Part shown: in pieces, positions 44,459 through 52,555 of the stretch | How positions within the stretch are numbered: the stretch's first letter is position 1 | Layout: every line of letters starts with the position of its first letter | NCBI RefSeq assembly: GCF_965277665.1 | Contig: NZ_OZ255835.1 | Span: 1,860,001-1,924,000 of the forward strand | Source: Lichenicoccus sp965277665 | GTDB taxonomy: Bacteria; Pseudomonadota; Alphaproteobacteria; Acetobacterales; Acetobacteraceae | Direction of reading: 5' to 3' | DNA length: 64,000 nucleotides | The notes under the pieces: model-generated | Database searches by the model: none | Told to the model about the DNA's origin: nothing | What the model saw: only the letters and a program-made list of their open reading frames with translations | Position numbers and translations under genes: made by a program

Positions 44459-45499
44459 TCAGAACTTCGCCGACAGCACGACCGAGCCGAAACTGAACAG
44501 GCCGCCTTTCTGGCCGTTGAACTCCTCGGTCTGCCAGGTCTGCGTATAGGCCAGCCGCACCCCGTGATAGAGCAGGGCCAGGCCGCCCTCGAACTCGCCG
44601 ACATCCCAGATCTTGGAGACGTGCGGCTCGCCGCTGCGGAACGTGCTGCCCTGCAGCGTCGCGTCGTAGGCCACCGCCTGCCCATCGAGCCCGGCAAAGG
44701 CATACCAGGCGAACGGCCGCGTCGCCTTGTAGGCGTCAGTGCCGTCGAGGCCCGGACTGATGCGCGGCGTGCCGAAGTCGGAGTTCAGCCCCTGGCCGAT
44801 CCGCACCGTGCCGCCGAGCTGGGCATAGGTCCTGAAGTCGCCGCCGGCCGCGGTGGCCGAGGGCAGCAGGTCCACCGAGATCCCGTAGGCATCCACCACC
44901 GGGAAGCGCCAGGTCCGGCTCGCCTGCAGCTGCAGGATCGGCTGGTTCGGCAGCTGGTACGACCAGCCACGGTTCGGGGTGTCGCCGATCAGGCTGTGGA
45001 ACCCGTTCTGGACCTGGTAGCCGCCGGCATACGAGCCGAGCACGCCGGCCTGCACGCCGATCACGCTGCGTGTGGTGTCGGTGTCGCTGATCAGGTTGGC
45101 GGTCGCGAGCAACACGCCGGCATAGGGCCGGTCGAGCGGGTTCGGCGGGTCGAGCTGGGTGCCGCGCGGCGTGAAGATGGATTGCTGCAAGCCGAAGGCG
45201 ATGCGCTGCACGCCGTCGCCCCAGATCAGCCGGTTCAGGTTGGAGATCGCCGGCGGCTGGTTGTCGGTGCCGGACGTCCAGCCGATCCTGAGCCCGCTGG
45301 TATAATACTGGTCCGAGGTCCCCTTCAGGGTGGAGACCGCATCGTTCTCGCCCTGCAGGGTCCAGGTGCCGTACGGGTCCTGCAACGGCGTCGCCGCCGC
45401 CGGGTTCGTCAGGGCGCCGGCCGCGGCCAGCCCCAGCAGGCCCGAACCGAGCCCAAGACGGCGCAGACGGGTGACAAAGCTACGCGTCATGGTGCTCAC
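44459..45499 (-). CDS. LpxR-like lipid A deacylase (DUF2219), outer membrane
   Basis: A 346-residue protein with a signal peptide (about 1-36, ending AAATP) and the DUF2219/LpxR signatures WTLQGENDAVS and DQYYTSGLRIGW, which carry the Asn-Asp and Thr residues of the LpxR site, then LDRPYAGVLLATANL and LGSYAGGYQVQNGFHSLIG. The C-terminus ends in Phe, as in outer-membrane beta-barrels. Known LpxR removes the 3'-acyloxyacyl group of lipid A; activity here is inferred from family. Confidence 0.85.
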   Translation of the reverse strand: MSTMTRSFVTRLRRLGLGSGLLGLAAAGALTNPAAATPLQDPYGTWTLQGENDAVSTLKGTSDQYYTSGLRIGWTSGTDNQPPAISNLNRLIWGDGVQRIAFGLQQSIFTPRGTQLDPPNPLDRPYAGVLLATANLISDTDTTRSVIGVQAGVLGSYAGGYQVQNGFHSLIGDTPNRGWSYQLPNQPILQLQASRTWRFPVVDAYGISVDLLPSATAAGGDFRTYAQLGGTVRIGQGLNSDFGTPRISPGLDGTDAYKATRPFAWYAFAGLDGQAVAYDATLQGSTFRSGEPHVSKIWDVGEFEGGLALLYHGVRLAYTQTWQTEEFNGQKGGLFSFGSVVLSAKF

Positions 45500-45573
45500 T
45501 ATGCGGTATTCCTGGCTCGCCTTCTGGCCGGGCGTTCACCTGCGACCGCTTTCCTTCTAAGAGGTTCATCCTC

Positions 45574-46524
45574 CTGAGCAAACCCCTGCCCGGTGCCGAG
45601 CCGCCGTATCCGCGCGACCTGCGCGGCTATGGGGCGAACCCGCCACACCCGCGCTGGCCCGGCGATGCGCGCATCGCGGTGCAGTTCGTCGTGAACTACG
45701 AGGAGGGTGCCGAGGCCTGCATCCTGCACGGGGACGCGGCATCCGAGACCTTCCTGTCCGATATCGTCCCGGCACTTCCGGTCGCAGGCGCGCGGCACAT
45801 GAACATGGAGAGCCTGTACGAATATGGCAGCCGCGCCGGCATCTGGCGCCTGCTGAGGGTGTTCGCGGAGCGCGGGATGCATTTCACCAGCTATGCCGTC
45901 GGCATGGCCATCGAGCGCCTGCCGGAGGTGGCGATCGCCATGGCCGAGGCGGGACACGAGGTCGCGTCGCACGGCTATCGCTGGCTCGACTACCAGTTCG
46001 TCGCGCGCGCCCGCGAGCAGGACGACCTGCGGCGCGCCATCGAAGCCCATACCCGCATCCTCGGCAGCCGGCCGCTCGGGTTCTACCTCGGCCGCTGCAG
46101 CCCGCACACCAGCAGCCTGGTCGCCGAGGATGGCGGCTTCCTGTACTGGTCGGACAGCTACGCCGACGACCTGCCCTATTGGGATGTCGCCTGCCGCAAC
46201 AGCGCCGGGCGGCCGCAGCTTGTCATTCCCTACACGCTGGACGCCAACGACATGCGGTTTGCCTCCGCGGCCGGCTACGCCAGCGGCGACGACTTCTTCG
46301 CCTACCTGCGAGACAGCTTCGACATGCTGTACGCAGAGGGCGAGACGGCGCCGAAGCTGCTGTCGATCGGCCTGCACTGCCGCCTCGCCGGACGACCGGG
46401 ACGGGCGCTCGCGCTGGCCCGGTTCCTCGACCATATGCAACGCCGCGAGCGGGTATGGATCGCGCGGCGGATCGACGTCGCCCGGCACTGGCACGCCGAG
46501 CATCCATACGGCCCAACGATTTAG
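45574..46524 (+). CDS. PuuE-like polysaccharide deacetylase family protein, probable CTG start
   Basis: About 316 residues matching the PuuE allantoinase/polysaccharide deacetylase group: PPYPRDLRGYGANPPHPRW, VQFVVNYEEGAE, MESLYEYGSRAGIWRLLRVF and AGHEVASHGYRWLDYQ. The conserved N-terminus begins well before the first standard start (GTG 45679). In that frame CTG 45574 has AAGAGG nine bases upstream and gives a family-length protein. Relatives hydrolyse allantoin or deacetylate sugars; substrate here is unknown and no purine genes are nearby. Confidence 0.8.
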   Translation: MSKPLPGAEPPYPRDLRGYGANPPHPRWPGDARIAVQFVVNYEEGAEACILHGDAASETFLSDIVPALPVAGARHMNMESLYEYGSRAGIWRLLRVFAERGMHFTSYAVGMAIERLPEVAIAMAEAGHEVASHGYRWLDYQFVARAREQDDLRRAIEAHTRILGSRPLGFYLGRCSPHTSSLVAEDGGFLYWSDSYADDLPYWDVACRNSAGRPQLVIPYTLDANDMRFASAAGYASGDDFFAYLRDSFDMLYAEGETAPKLLSIGLHCRLAGRPGRALALARFLDHMQRRERVWIARRIDVARHWHAEHPYGPTI

Positions 46525-46753
46525 GGTTGGCTTGACCGCTGGTGATGCAACCCTGCAACAGCATTAAACTTAGATGACAACCCTGCCGCGCAATTCTAAC
46601 ACGATACCGTGATGGGTGGCGGTCGTCGGTGCGGTGCTGACCATGCTATGCCATGCTCCGACGCCTTCCAGAGTGAAGGCTGTCGAACGCCTACCGCCTC
46701 CACACGGTGCGCCTGCACAGGCCAGCACCCCCTAGATCCCGGGATTACGACCG

Positions 46754-47437
46754 TTGAGAAGTAACAGGACCGACCGCAGCCCCCGCTCCCCGCGCCGCGG
46801 CGGATTTGACGATGATTTCGTGCCAGCTCCCACATTCACGGATCGAGGCGGCCCGCCGCGCCGGCCGTTGGGCGGCGGCGGTGGTGGCTCGCAGGTCATT
46901 GCCTCGGGGCCGGAGATCAGCGCCAGCGTGAAATGGTTCAACAGCGAGAAGGGCTTCGGCTTCGTCGAGCTGTCGGACGGCTCCGGCGATGTGTTCCTGC
47001 ATGCGAACGCGCTCAGCCAGTCCGGTCATGACAGCGTCAGTCCGGGTGCCACACTCGGCGTGCGCATCGGACAGGGCCCCAAGGGGCGGCAGGTCGCCGA
47101 GGTGATCTCGGTCGACGAGAGCACAGCGCAGCCGGAGCGCCCGCGTTCCGCGGCGCCCGGCGGTTTCGGCGCGCCACGCACCGGCGGCGGCTTCCGCAGC
47201 GGCCGCACCACCCCCGACCTGTCCCAGGCCGAGGAGGTGCGCGGCATCGTCAAGTGGTACAACGCCACCAAGGGCTTCGGCTTCATCACCCCCGACACCG
47301 GCGGCAAGGACATCTTCGTGCATGCCTCGGCACTCGAGCGGTCCGGCCTGTCGAGCCTGAACGAGGGGCAGTCGACCCGTGTGCAGGTTGTACAGGGCCA
47401 GAAGGGTCCGGAAGCCGCAGCGATCAGCCTCGCCTGA
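46754..47437 (+). CDS. Double cold-shock-domain protein
   Basis: A 227-residue protein with two cold-shock domains: ASVKWFNSEKGFGFVELSDG (about 57-76) and GIVKWYNATKGFGFITPDTG (about 162-181), each with its second RNP (DVFLHANAL; DIFVHASAL). The N-terminus and linker are Gly/Arg/Pro-rich. Start TTG 46754. The 229-bp upstream gap is compatible with a long cold-shock leader. Likely an RNA-binding chaperone typical of alphaproteobacteria. Confidence 0.92.
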   Translation: MRSNRTDRSPRSPRRGGFDDDFVPAPTFTDRGGPPRRPLGGGGGGSQVIASGPEISASVKWFNSEKGFGFVELSDGSGDVFLHANALSQSGHDSVSPGATLGVRIGQGPKGRQVAEVISVDESTAQPERPRSAAPGGFGAPRTGGGFRSGRTTPDLSQAEEVRGIVKWYNATKGFGFITPDTGGKDIFVHASALERSGLSSLNEGQSTRVQVVQGQKGPEAAAISLA

Positions 47438-47444
47438 TGGCGCC

Positions 47445-47470
47445 ATGCCCGCCCCGGCCGGGGCGGGCAT
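47445..47470. terminator. Perfect 26-bp palindrome after the double CSD gene
   Basis: ATGCCCGCCCCGG followed at once by its reverse complement. Strong GC hairpin 8 bp past the stop, between convergent genes. No T-tract. Confidence 0.6.
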
Positions 47471-47483
47471 CCATGCGAGCGGC

Positions 47484-47518
47484 GAGCGCCCCTGCCACCC
47501 ACGGTGGGAGGGGCGCTC
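47484..47518. terminator. Hairpin before the orphan binding-protein stop
   Basis: GAGCGCCCCT and GGGGCGCTC pair over a loop that itself contains CCCAC/GTGGG. It is the second of two GC hairpins in the convergent gap and may terminate the minus-strand operon. Confidence 0.55.
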
Positions 47519-47524
47519 TGCGTT

Positions 47525-48547
47525 TCAGCGCACGCCGTCGATCAGGCCGCCCTGGTTCCACAGCGCATTCGCACCACGCGCAAGCCTGAGCGGGCTGGTC
47601 TCGCCGGCCCGTGCGGCAAAGATCTGGCCGTAATTGCCCGAGGCCGCCACTGCGCGAGCGGCCCAGCCATCCTGCAGGCCGAGCAGGCTGACCAGGCCGG
47701 GCGTCGGCCGCATAAGCGGGCCGGTCACGGTGGCATCGCCGACCAGCCGACCGGCCGCATCGCGCGTGACGCCCGTCCGCTCCGCCTCCACCAGAGCCGC
47801 GACGACATCGCTCACGACGGCTGTCCAGGCAGGATCGTCGTCCCGGGTGGCGGGCGCGAACGGGTCGATCGAGATCATCTGCGGCAGGATCTCGAACTGG
47901 TCCCGCATGGCGTGGAACCCCGACCGCATGCCCGCCAGCCACGACACGCTGGAGGTGATGGCGTCGCAGTTGCCGCTGGTCAGCGCCGCCTCCATCTCGC
48001 CGATCTCCTCGAACGGATGATGACGGATCGCGACCTGCTTGCGGGCCGACCAGTCGACCAGACCGTCCTCGGCCGGTGTTTCGGAGATGTAGCAGACCAG
48101 GTGGTCGGCGAGGTCGACAGGGGCGTACAGATGCAGCCGCTTTGCCACCAGGAAGCCCTGTCCGTCGATGAATATGGAGGGGGCAAAGCGCAGATGGTGC
48201 AGCAGGGCGCCCGTCGCATCCGGCGTCATGCCGATCAGGAGCGCGATCTGCCGGGCCTTCATCGCCGCCAGCGCATGCCCCTCGTCCGGAAAGCCTTTCA
48301 GCTCGACTTTGAGCGGATCGCCGAGCACCGCGGCCGCCACCGCGCCGCAGAACGGGGCCGCGAAGCCGGACAGGTCGCCGTGGGTGTCGGACTTGGTGAA
48401 GTCCTCCTGCTCGACGATGATCCCGCAGGAGAGCCGCCCGGCAGCCCGGACCTGGTCGATCGTGCGCTGCCGGGTCTGCGCGGATGCAGACGAAGAAATG
48501 GCCGCCCCGACAAGCAGGGCGGCCACGGCGCAGCCGAAGCGGATCAC
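47525..48547 (-). CDS. AapJ-like amino-acid ABC binding protein, orphan
   Basis: A 340-residue periplasmic protein with a signal peptide (about 1-23, ending SASA). It resembles general L-amino-acid binding proteins (AapJ/BztA): RTIDQVRAAGRLSCGI, SGNCDAITSSVSWLAGMR and the C-terminal GNYGQIFAARAGETSPLRLA then RGANALWNQGGLI. No permease or ATPase genes are adjacent. Its ATG overlaps the stop of the upstream phosphoesterase gene (ATGA), so it is translated with that enzyme instead of a transporter. Confidence 0.85.
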   Translation of the reverse strand: MIRFGCAVAALLVGAAISSSASAQTRQRTIDQVRAAGRLSCGIIVEQEDFTKSDTHGDLSGFAAPFCGAVAAAVLGDPLKVELKGFPDEGHALAAMKARQIALLIGMTPDATGALLHHLRFAPSIFIDGQGFLVAKRLHLYAPVDLADHLVCYISETPAEDGLVDWSARKQVAIRHHPFEEIGEMEAALTSGNCDAITSSVSWLAGMRSGFHAMRDQFEILPQMISIDPFAPATRDDDPAWTAVVSDVVAALVEAERTGVTRDAAGRLVGDATVTGPLMRPTPGLVSLLGLQDGWAARAVAASGNYGQIFAARAGETSPLRLARGANALWNQGGLIDGVR

Positions 48548-50622
48548 GGAGTCCAGGTGCCCGATGTCGGGGTGCCCGGGGTGGTGCTGGGACGCGGGTT
48601 GAAGTCCGCCGGAGCCGGGTCGATCAGCTTGCCGGTGGCGTAGTCGGTCGGGATGATGTTCAGCGCGGTGCAGCCGTTACCGCCATAGTGCGGCAAGCTG
48701 TGCGTGATAGAGACCGGGATTTCGGCATATTCGGCCGGCAGCGGCGACATCTGGCCGGACAGGCGGGAGTTGTCGAACGCCGAGAACAAGTCGCCGGGCT
48801 GGCTGTCGGCGCCGTCGGCTGGACCAAGGTTATCCTGGCCGAACTCCTGCTTGCCGAGCGCGCGGCCCTTCACCTCGTCCGGCAGCGCGGCGAGCGGGGT
48901 GAGGTTGAACATCTCGTTGATGAACTTGATGACCGAGCTGTGCTCCGCATACTCGTGGCTGATCGCATGCACGCGGTTGTACGGCGAGATCACGATGAGC
49001 GGGATGCGCGGACCGGCCGCGAGCGGGTTGCCCTCGGGGTCGAGCTCGCGGAAGTGCGGCAGGGCGTGGTCGTAGAGCCCGTCGGTCTCGTCGTAGGTGA
49101 TGATGATCGCGCTATCCTTCCAGTACGGGGAGGCGGCGATCGCGTTGACCTCGTCGGCCAGCAGTGTCTCGGCGATCTGCGTGTCCGAGTAGCCGGGATG
49201 GTCGTCGCTGCCGGGGAAGGCCTTGCGCACGGTCGGGTTCGGATCGACCGGCAGCAGCCCGTCATTGTTGCCGTAGCCGCCACGCACATAGAACACGCCG
49301 CCGGCGGCGGGCAACTTCTGCGCGGCGACGTCGCCGTAGAAGTCGCCGAGACCGTGCAGGTTGGTCGTCACCTTCGGGTTGTCGCCGACATAGCCAAAAT
49401 ATTGCGGCCCGTTATGATGCGTGATGTAGGTCGCGTGGCTGTCGACGCCGTTGGTATCCGTCGGCTCCAGGTCGTAGCCCTCCTGGTACCAGCCCCAGTT
49501 GGTGGGTACCACCTGCTGGCTGGCGATGGTGCGGATATCGTCCTGCACGTCGAGCAGGTCGAGTGCGGGGTTCTGGTCGGTCTGGATCGTCTGCACGATC
49601 TTGTTGCCCATGAAGGACAGCGGCAGCGTGGCATAGGTCTGGTTCAGGCCGGGCGTCGCCGGGCTCACATCGTTCGGCCCGTATGGCGGGCGGGCGGCTG
49701 ACGTGTCGTAGTTCGACCCGGCATAGGGACCGACATCGCTCACCACCGGCTCCCCACCGGTCGCCGCCACCACCGGGTTGGTGCTGTTGCTGCCGGTGCT
49801 GGGATGCAGCGCCCACTGGGTCTCGCCGGACTGGCCGGCGATCATCGCAATCGCGTTCGGCGTCGACGGCCCGATGATGGTCTGGTGCATCGCGTCGAAC
49901 AGCGTGAAGCGATCGGCGAACTGCCACAGGAACGGCACCGTGTTGCAGTCGTCGTGGCTCATGACAAGCTCACCCTTCTGCTTGGAGGCTTGGGTCGGGT
50001 TGCTGGTGGCCGCGACCCCGGTCGAGAGCGAGACGATCTTGCCGTCCTTGGTGGTCAGGCCTTCCTCGTTCAGCGCATAGCGGTCGTTGGCGGCGACGCC
50101 GCTGCTGACATCGAGCGAATTGTCGATGCCGGTATGCGAGTGGTCGACGGAGTCTGTGTCGGCCGGGTAGAGCTGCACCGTCTTGCCGCCGGCCGCGGTC
50201 ACCGTGTTCGGGATCAGGAACGGCGACACGGTGCCGACGCTGCCGTCGGTGTTGACGATCGTCTGGGTGAACCCCGGGGTCTGTGCGGCCGGCTGGCTGA
50301 ACAGCCCGTTGGCGCCCGGGAAGGTCCCCAAATGGAAGTCGAACGAGCGGTTCTCCTGGAACAGCACGAAGATGTATTTCACCTTCTTTCGCAGCAGCGC
50401 GAGCTTCCGGGCATGCGAGAGGACCGGCTCGCCGGCAGGTGAGTGGGTCTGCGCCAGCACCGCCGCACTCGAGGCCGGCCCGATCGTGACCATGGACGCG
50501 TCATTGCTGGTCTGCGAGGCGAATTGGGCCTGCACGCCCGCGGCACAGGCGACGAGCGGCTGCATGACCATCGAAGCTGCGACGATCGTGCTGGTACAGG
50601 TCAGGCGAAAGCGATGGGACAT
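48544..50622 (-). CDS. Exported phosphoesterase (phospholipase C / AcpA-like acid phosphatase family)
   Basis: A 692-residue secreted enzyme of the PF04185 phosphoesterase family. A signal peptide (about 1-33) is followed by VKYIFVLFQENRSFDFHLGT (about 80-100), the first metal-site motif, then MSHDDCNTVPFLWQFADRF, GPSTPNAIAMIAGQSG and IIITYDETDGLYDHALPHF (about 505-523), the second. Substrates in the family are phospholipids or phosphomonoesters. Start ATG 50622. Upstream 50623-50856 is non-coding and probably holds the promoter. Confidence 0.88.
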   Translation of the reverse strand: MSHRFRLTCTSTIVAASMVMQPLVACAAGVQAQFASQTSNDASMVTIGPASSAAVLAQTHSPAGEPVLSHARKLALLRKKVKYIFVLFQENRSFDFHLGTFPGANGLFSQPAAQTPGFTQTIVNTDGSVGTVSPFLIPNTVTAAGGKTVQLYPADTDSVDHSHTGIDNSLDVSSGVAANDRYALNEEGLTTKDGKIVSLSTGVAATSNPTQASKQKGELVMSHDDCNTVPFLWQFADRFTLFDAMHQTIIGPSTPNAIAMIAGQSGETQWALHPSTGSNSTNPVVAATGGEPVVSDVGPYAGSNYDTSAARPPYGPNDVSPATPGLNQTYATLPLSFMGNKIVQTIQTDQNPALDLLDVQDDIRTIASQQVVPTNWGWYQEGYDLEPTDTNGVDSHATYITHHNGPQYFGYVGDNPKVTTNLHGLGDFYGDVAAQKLPAAGGVFYVRGGYGNNDGLLPVDPNPTVRKAFPGSDDHPGYSDTQIAETLLADEVNAIAASPYWKDSAIIITYDETDGLYDHALPHFRELDPEGNPLAAGPRIPLIVISPYNRVHAISHEYAEHSSVIKFINEMFNLTPLAALPDEVKGRALGKQEFGQDNLGPADGADSQPGDLFSAFDNSRLSGQMSPLPAEYAEIPVSITHSLPHYGGNGCTALNIIPTDYATGKLIDPAPADFNPRPSTTPGTPTSGTWTP

Positions 50623-50856
50623 GGCGAGTGACCTCAGGGGCGTGATATGCGGCTTCTGCATAGGTCGCCGCCCGAGGGCAGAAAAGCGTCTGGCGATTAC
50701 AGTTCCGAGACGTTTCGAGAAGGGATCGACCCCGGAAGCGGCCAAGGGTTGCGAGCCCTGTGGCCAGGACATGTCTGCCGCTTGCACGCAAGGCTTGGCC
50801 GTACCGCAACCTGGGCGGGTAGATGCAGCTTATCGGAGTGTATCGGAGCAGGATAA

Positions 50857-51009
50857 ATGAACGACACGCCACATCTTCTGGCCATCGTCGAAAGCAAGAT
50901 GGCGCAGGTCAGGACGCAGCTAGAGCATGGCAGCGAGACCAGGGCAAAGGAGCTGCTTGAAGAGATAAGGATCTACTCGGAGGAACTGCGCCTGCACCTC
51001 GCCGCCTGA
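50857..51009 (+). CDS. Small helical protein, 50 residues
   Basis: Reads MNDTPHLLAIVESKMAQVR then TRAKELLEEIRIYSEELR. It is amphipathic and predicted helical, with no family recognised. AGGA precedes the ATG by five bases and the codon use is ordinary, which supports a real gene. It is divergent from the phosphoesterase gene. Confidence 0.6.
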   Translation: MNDTPHLLAIVESKMAQVRTQLEHGSETRAKELLEEIRIYSEELRLHLAA

Positions 51010-51169
51010 GGATATGTACTTCCCAGCCGCGACGCGCGAGGGGAAACGGGGTTTGGGGCCCGAGGCCCCAACGGGTCCAGGGCAGCGCCCTGGCCTTGCT
51101 GTTTCGAAGCGTCTGCACGCCGCCGTGCCCAGGAACCGGGCATTCGGCAGCGGCAGTCACGGCCGCCGT

Positions 51170-52186
51170 TCAGGTCGTCGGGACGGAGGCGATCGTCTTG
51201 AGAATGCGCGACGCGATCTGGTACGGGTCGCCCTGCGAGTTCGGACGGCGATCCTCCAGGTAGCCGCGGTAGTCGTTGTTGACGAAGCTGTGCGGCACCC
51301 GGATCGAGGCGCCGCGATCGGCGACGCCGTAGCTGAAGCTGTGGATCGACTGGGTCTCGTGCAGGCCGGTCAGGCGCAGATGGTTGTCGGGACCATAGAC
51401 CGCGATGTGCTCCTCGCGGCTGTCCTCGAACGCCTGCATCAGCCGCTCGAAATACGCCTTGCCGCCGACCTCGCGCATGTAGCTGGTGGAGAAGTTGGCG
51501 TGCATGCCCGACCCGTTCCAGTCGGTGTTGCCGAGCGGCTTGCAGTGATACTCGATATCGACGCCGTATTTCTCGGTCAGCCGCTGCAGCAGGTAGCGCG
51601 CGACCCACATCTCGTCGGCGGCCTTCTTCGACCCCTTGCCGAAGATCTGGAACTCCCACTGTCCCTTGGCGACCTCGGCATTGATGCCCTCGTGGTTGAT
51701 GCCGGCATCGAGGCAGATGTCGAGATGCTCCTCGACGATCTTGCGGGCGAGGTCGCCCACGTTGCTGTAGCCGACGCCGGTATAGTACGGCCCCTGCGGC
51801 GCCGGGTAGCCGCTCTCCGGGAAGCCGATCGGGCGGCCATTTTTGTAGAAGAAATACTCCTGCTCGAAGCCGAACCAGGCACCGGGATCGTCGAGGATGG
51901 TGGCGCGCCCGTTCGACGGATGCGGCGTGCCGTCCGGCAGCATCACTTCGCACATTACGATGCCGCCGTTCTTGCGCTGGCTGTCGGGGAACAGCGACAC
52001 CGGCTTCAGCACGCAGTCCGAGTTGCCGCCTTCCGCCTGCTTGGTCGAGCTGCCATCGAAGCCCCAGAGCGGCAGCGCATCCAGCGTCGGCGCGCTGTCG
52101 AACTCCTTGATCTGCGTCTTCCCCCGAATATTCGGCACGGGGGTATAGCCGTCGAGCCAAAGGTATTCGAGCTTATACTTTGTCAT
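51170..52186 (-). CDS. glnII: Glutamine synthetase type II
   Basis: A 338-residue eukaryotic-like GSII. Signatures are KLEYLWLDGYTPVPNIRGKT, LPLWGFDGSSTKQAEGGNSD, the ATP/metal-site WFGFEQEYFF and INAEVAKGQWEFQIF, and NGSGMHANFSTSYMR. It makes glutamine from glutamate and ammonia. It is normally additional to GlnA and under nitrogen control; no convincing sigma-54 site was found by eye in the 170 bp upstream. Confidence 0.96.
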   Translation of the reverse strand: MTKYKLEYLWLDGYTPVPNIRGKTQIKEFDSAPTLDALPLWGFDGSSTKQAEGGNSDCVLKPVSLFPDSQRKNGGIVMCEVMLPDGTPHPSNGRATILDDPGAWFGFEQEYFFYKNGRPIGFPESGYPAPQGPYYTGVGYSNVGDLARKIVEEHLDICLDAGINHEGINAEVAKGQWEFQIFGKGSKKAADEMWVARYLLQRLTEKYGVDIEYHCKPLGNTDWNGSGMHANFSTSYMREVGGKAYFERLMQAFEDSREEHIAVYGPDNHLRLTGLHETQSIHSFSYGVADRGASIRVPHSFVNNDYRGYLEDRRPNSQGDPYQIASRILKTIASVPTT

Positions 52187-52555
52187 GCAGCAATCTTCTC
52201 ATGGCTTGTCGTGAAGCGAGAACCCCGGGAAGCCCAAGCGGCCCGGCAACATCAAGGGCGCGGCGCCTCCGAGCATGATCCGTGCCAACCCGACATGATC
52301 CGGACGCACGGGCGGGTAGCCCTGGCACCACAACCAGGGCATCGTCCGTGCGCTCAGAGCCTGTCTGCAAACGCCTGCTGCTGGCGATCCCCCACTTTCC
52401 TAAGGATGGGCGCCTTTTCTGTGCTCCGCTGCTCACGGCCAGTAGGCCGCTCCGCTGCGGTGCTCGAAAAGTCACGCCGGGCGCGGCCCTTCAGGCCGCT
52501 CTCATCCAGCATCAGGCGTTTGCAAACAGGCTCTCAGAGCATCTAGGAATACGCC
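52187..52555. other. Gap between divergent glnII and ycjX
   Basis: 369 bp without a gene. It holds a GCCCTGG/CCAGGGC hairpin at 52319-52340, two ATGATCCG direct repeats (52275 and 52295), and palindromic element copy B (52356-52534). Promoters of both genes must lie here but none is clear by eye. Confidence 0.7.
52356..52534. repeat. Dispersed palindromic element, copy B (179 bp)
   Basis: Arms 52356-52384 and 52506-52534 match as inverted repeats at 27 of 29 positions. The core is like copy A but has an extra segment (about 52389-52410) with CCCA/TGGG ends. Hairpins are CGGCC/GGCCG and GCGGCC/GGCCGC. CTCAGAGC occurs at both outer edges (52353-52360 and 52533-52540). It is the only full copy not touching a stop codon. 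Confidence 0.9.

Noticed and set aside
52187..52355. Sigma-54 promoter for glnII
   Set aside because: No GG-N10-GC site of good quality was found by eye on the minus strand.
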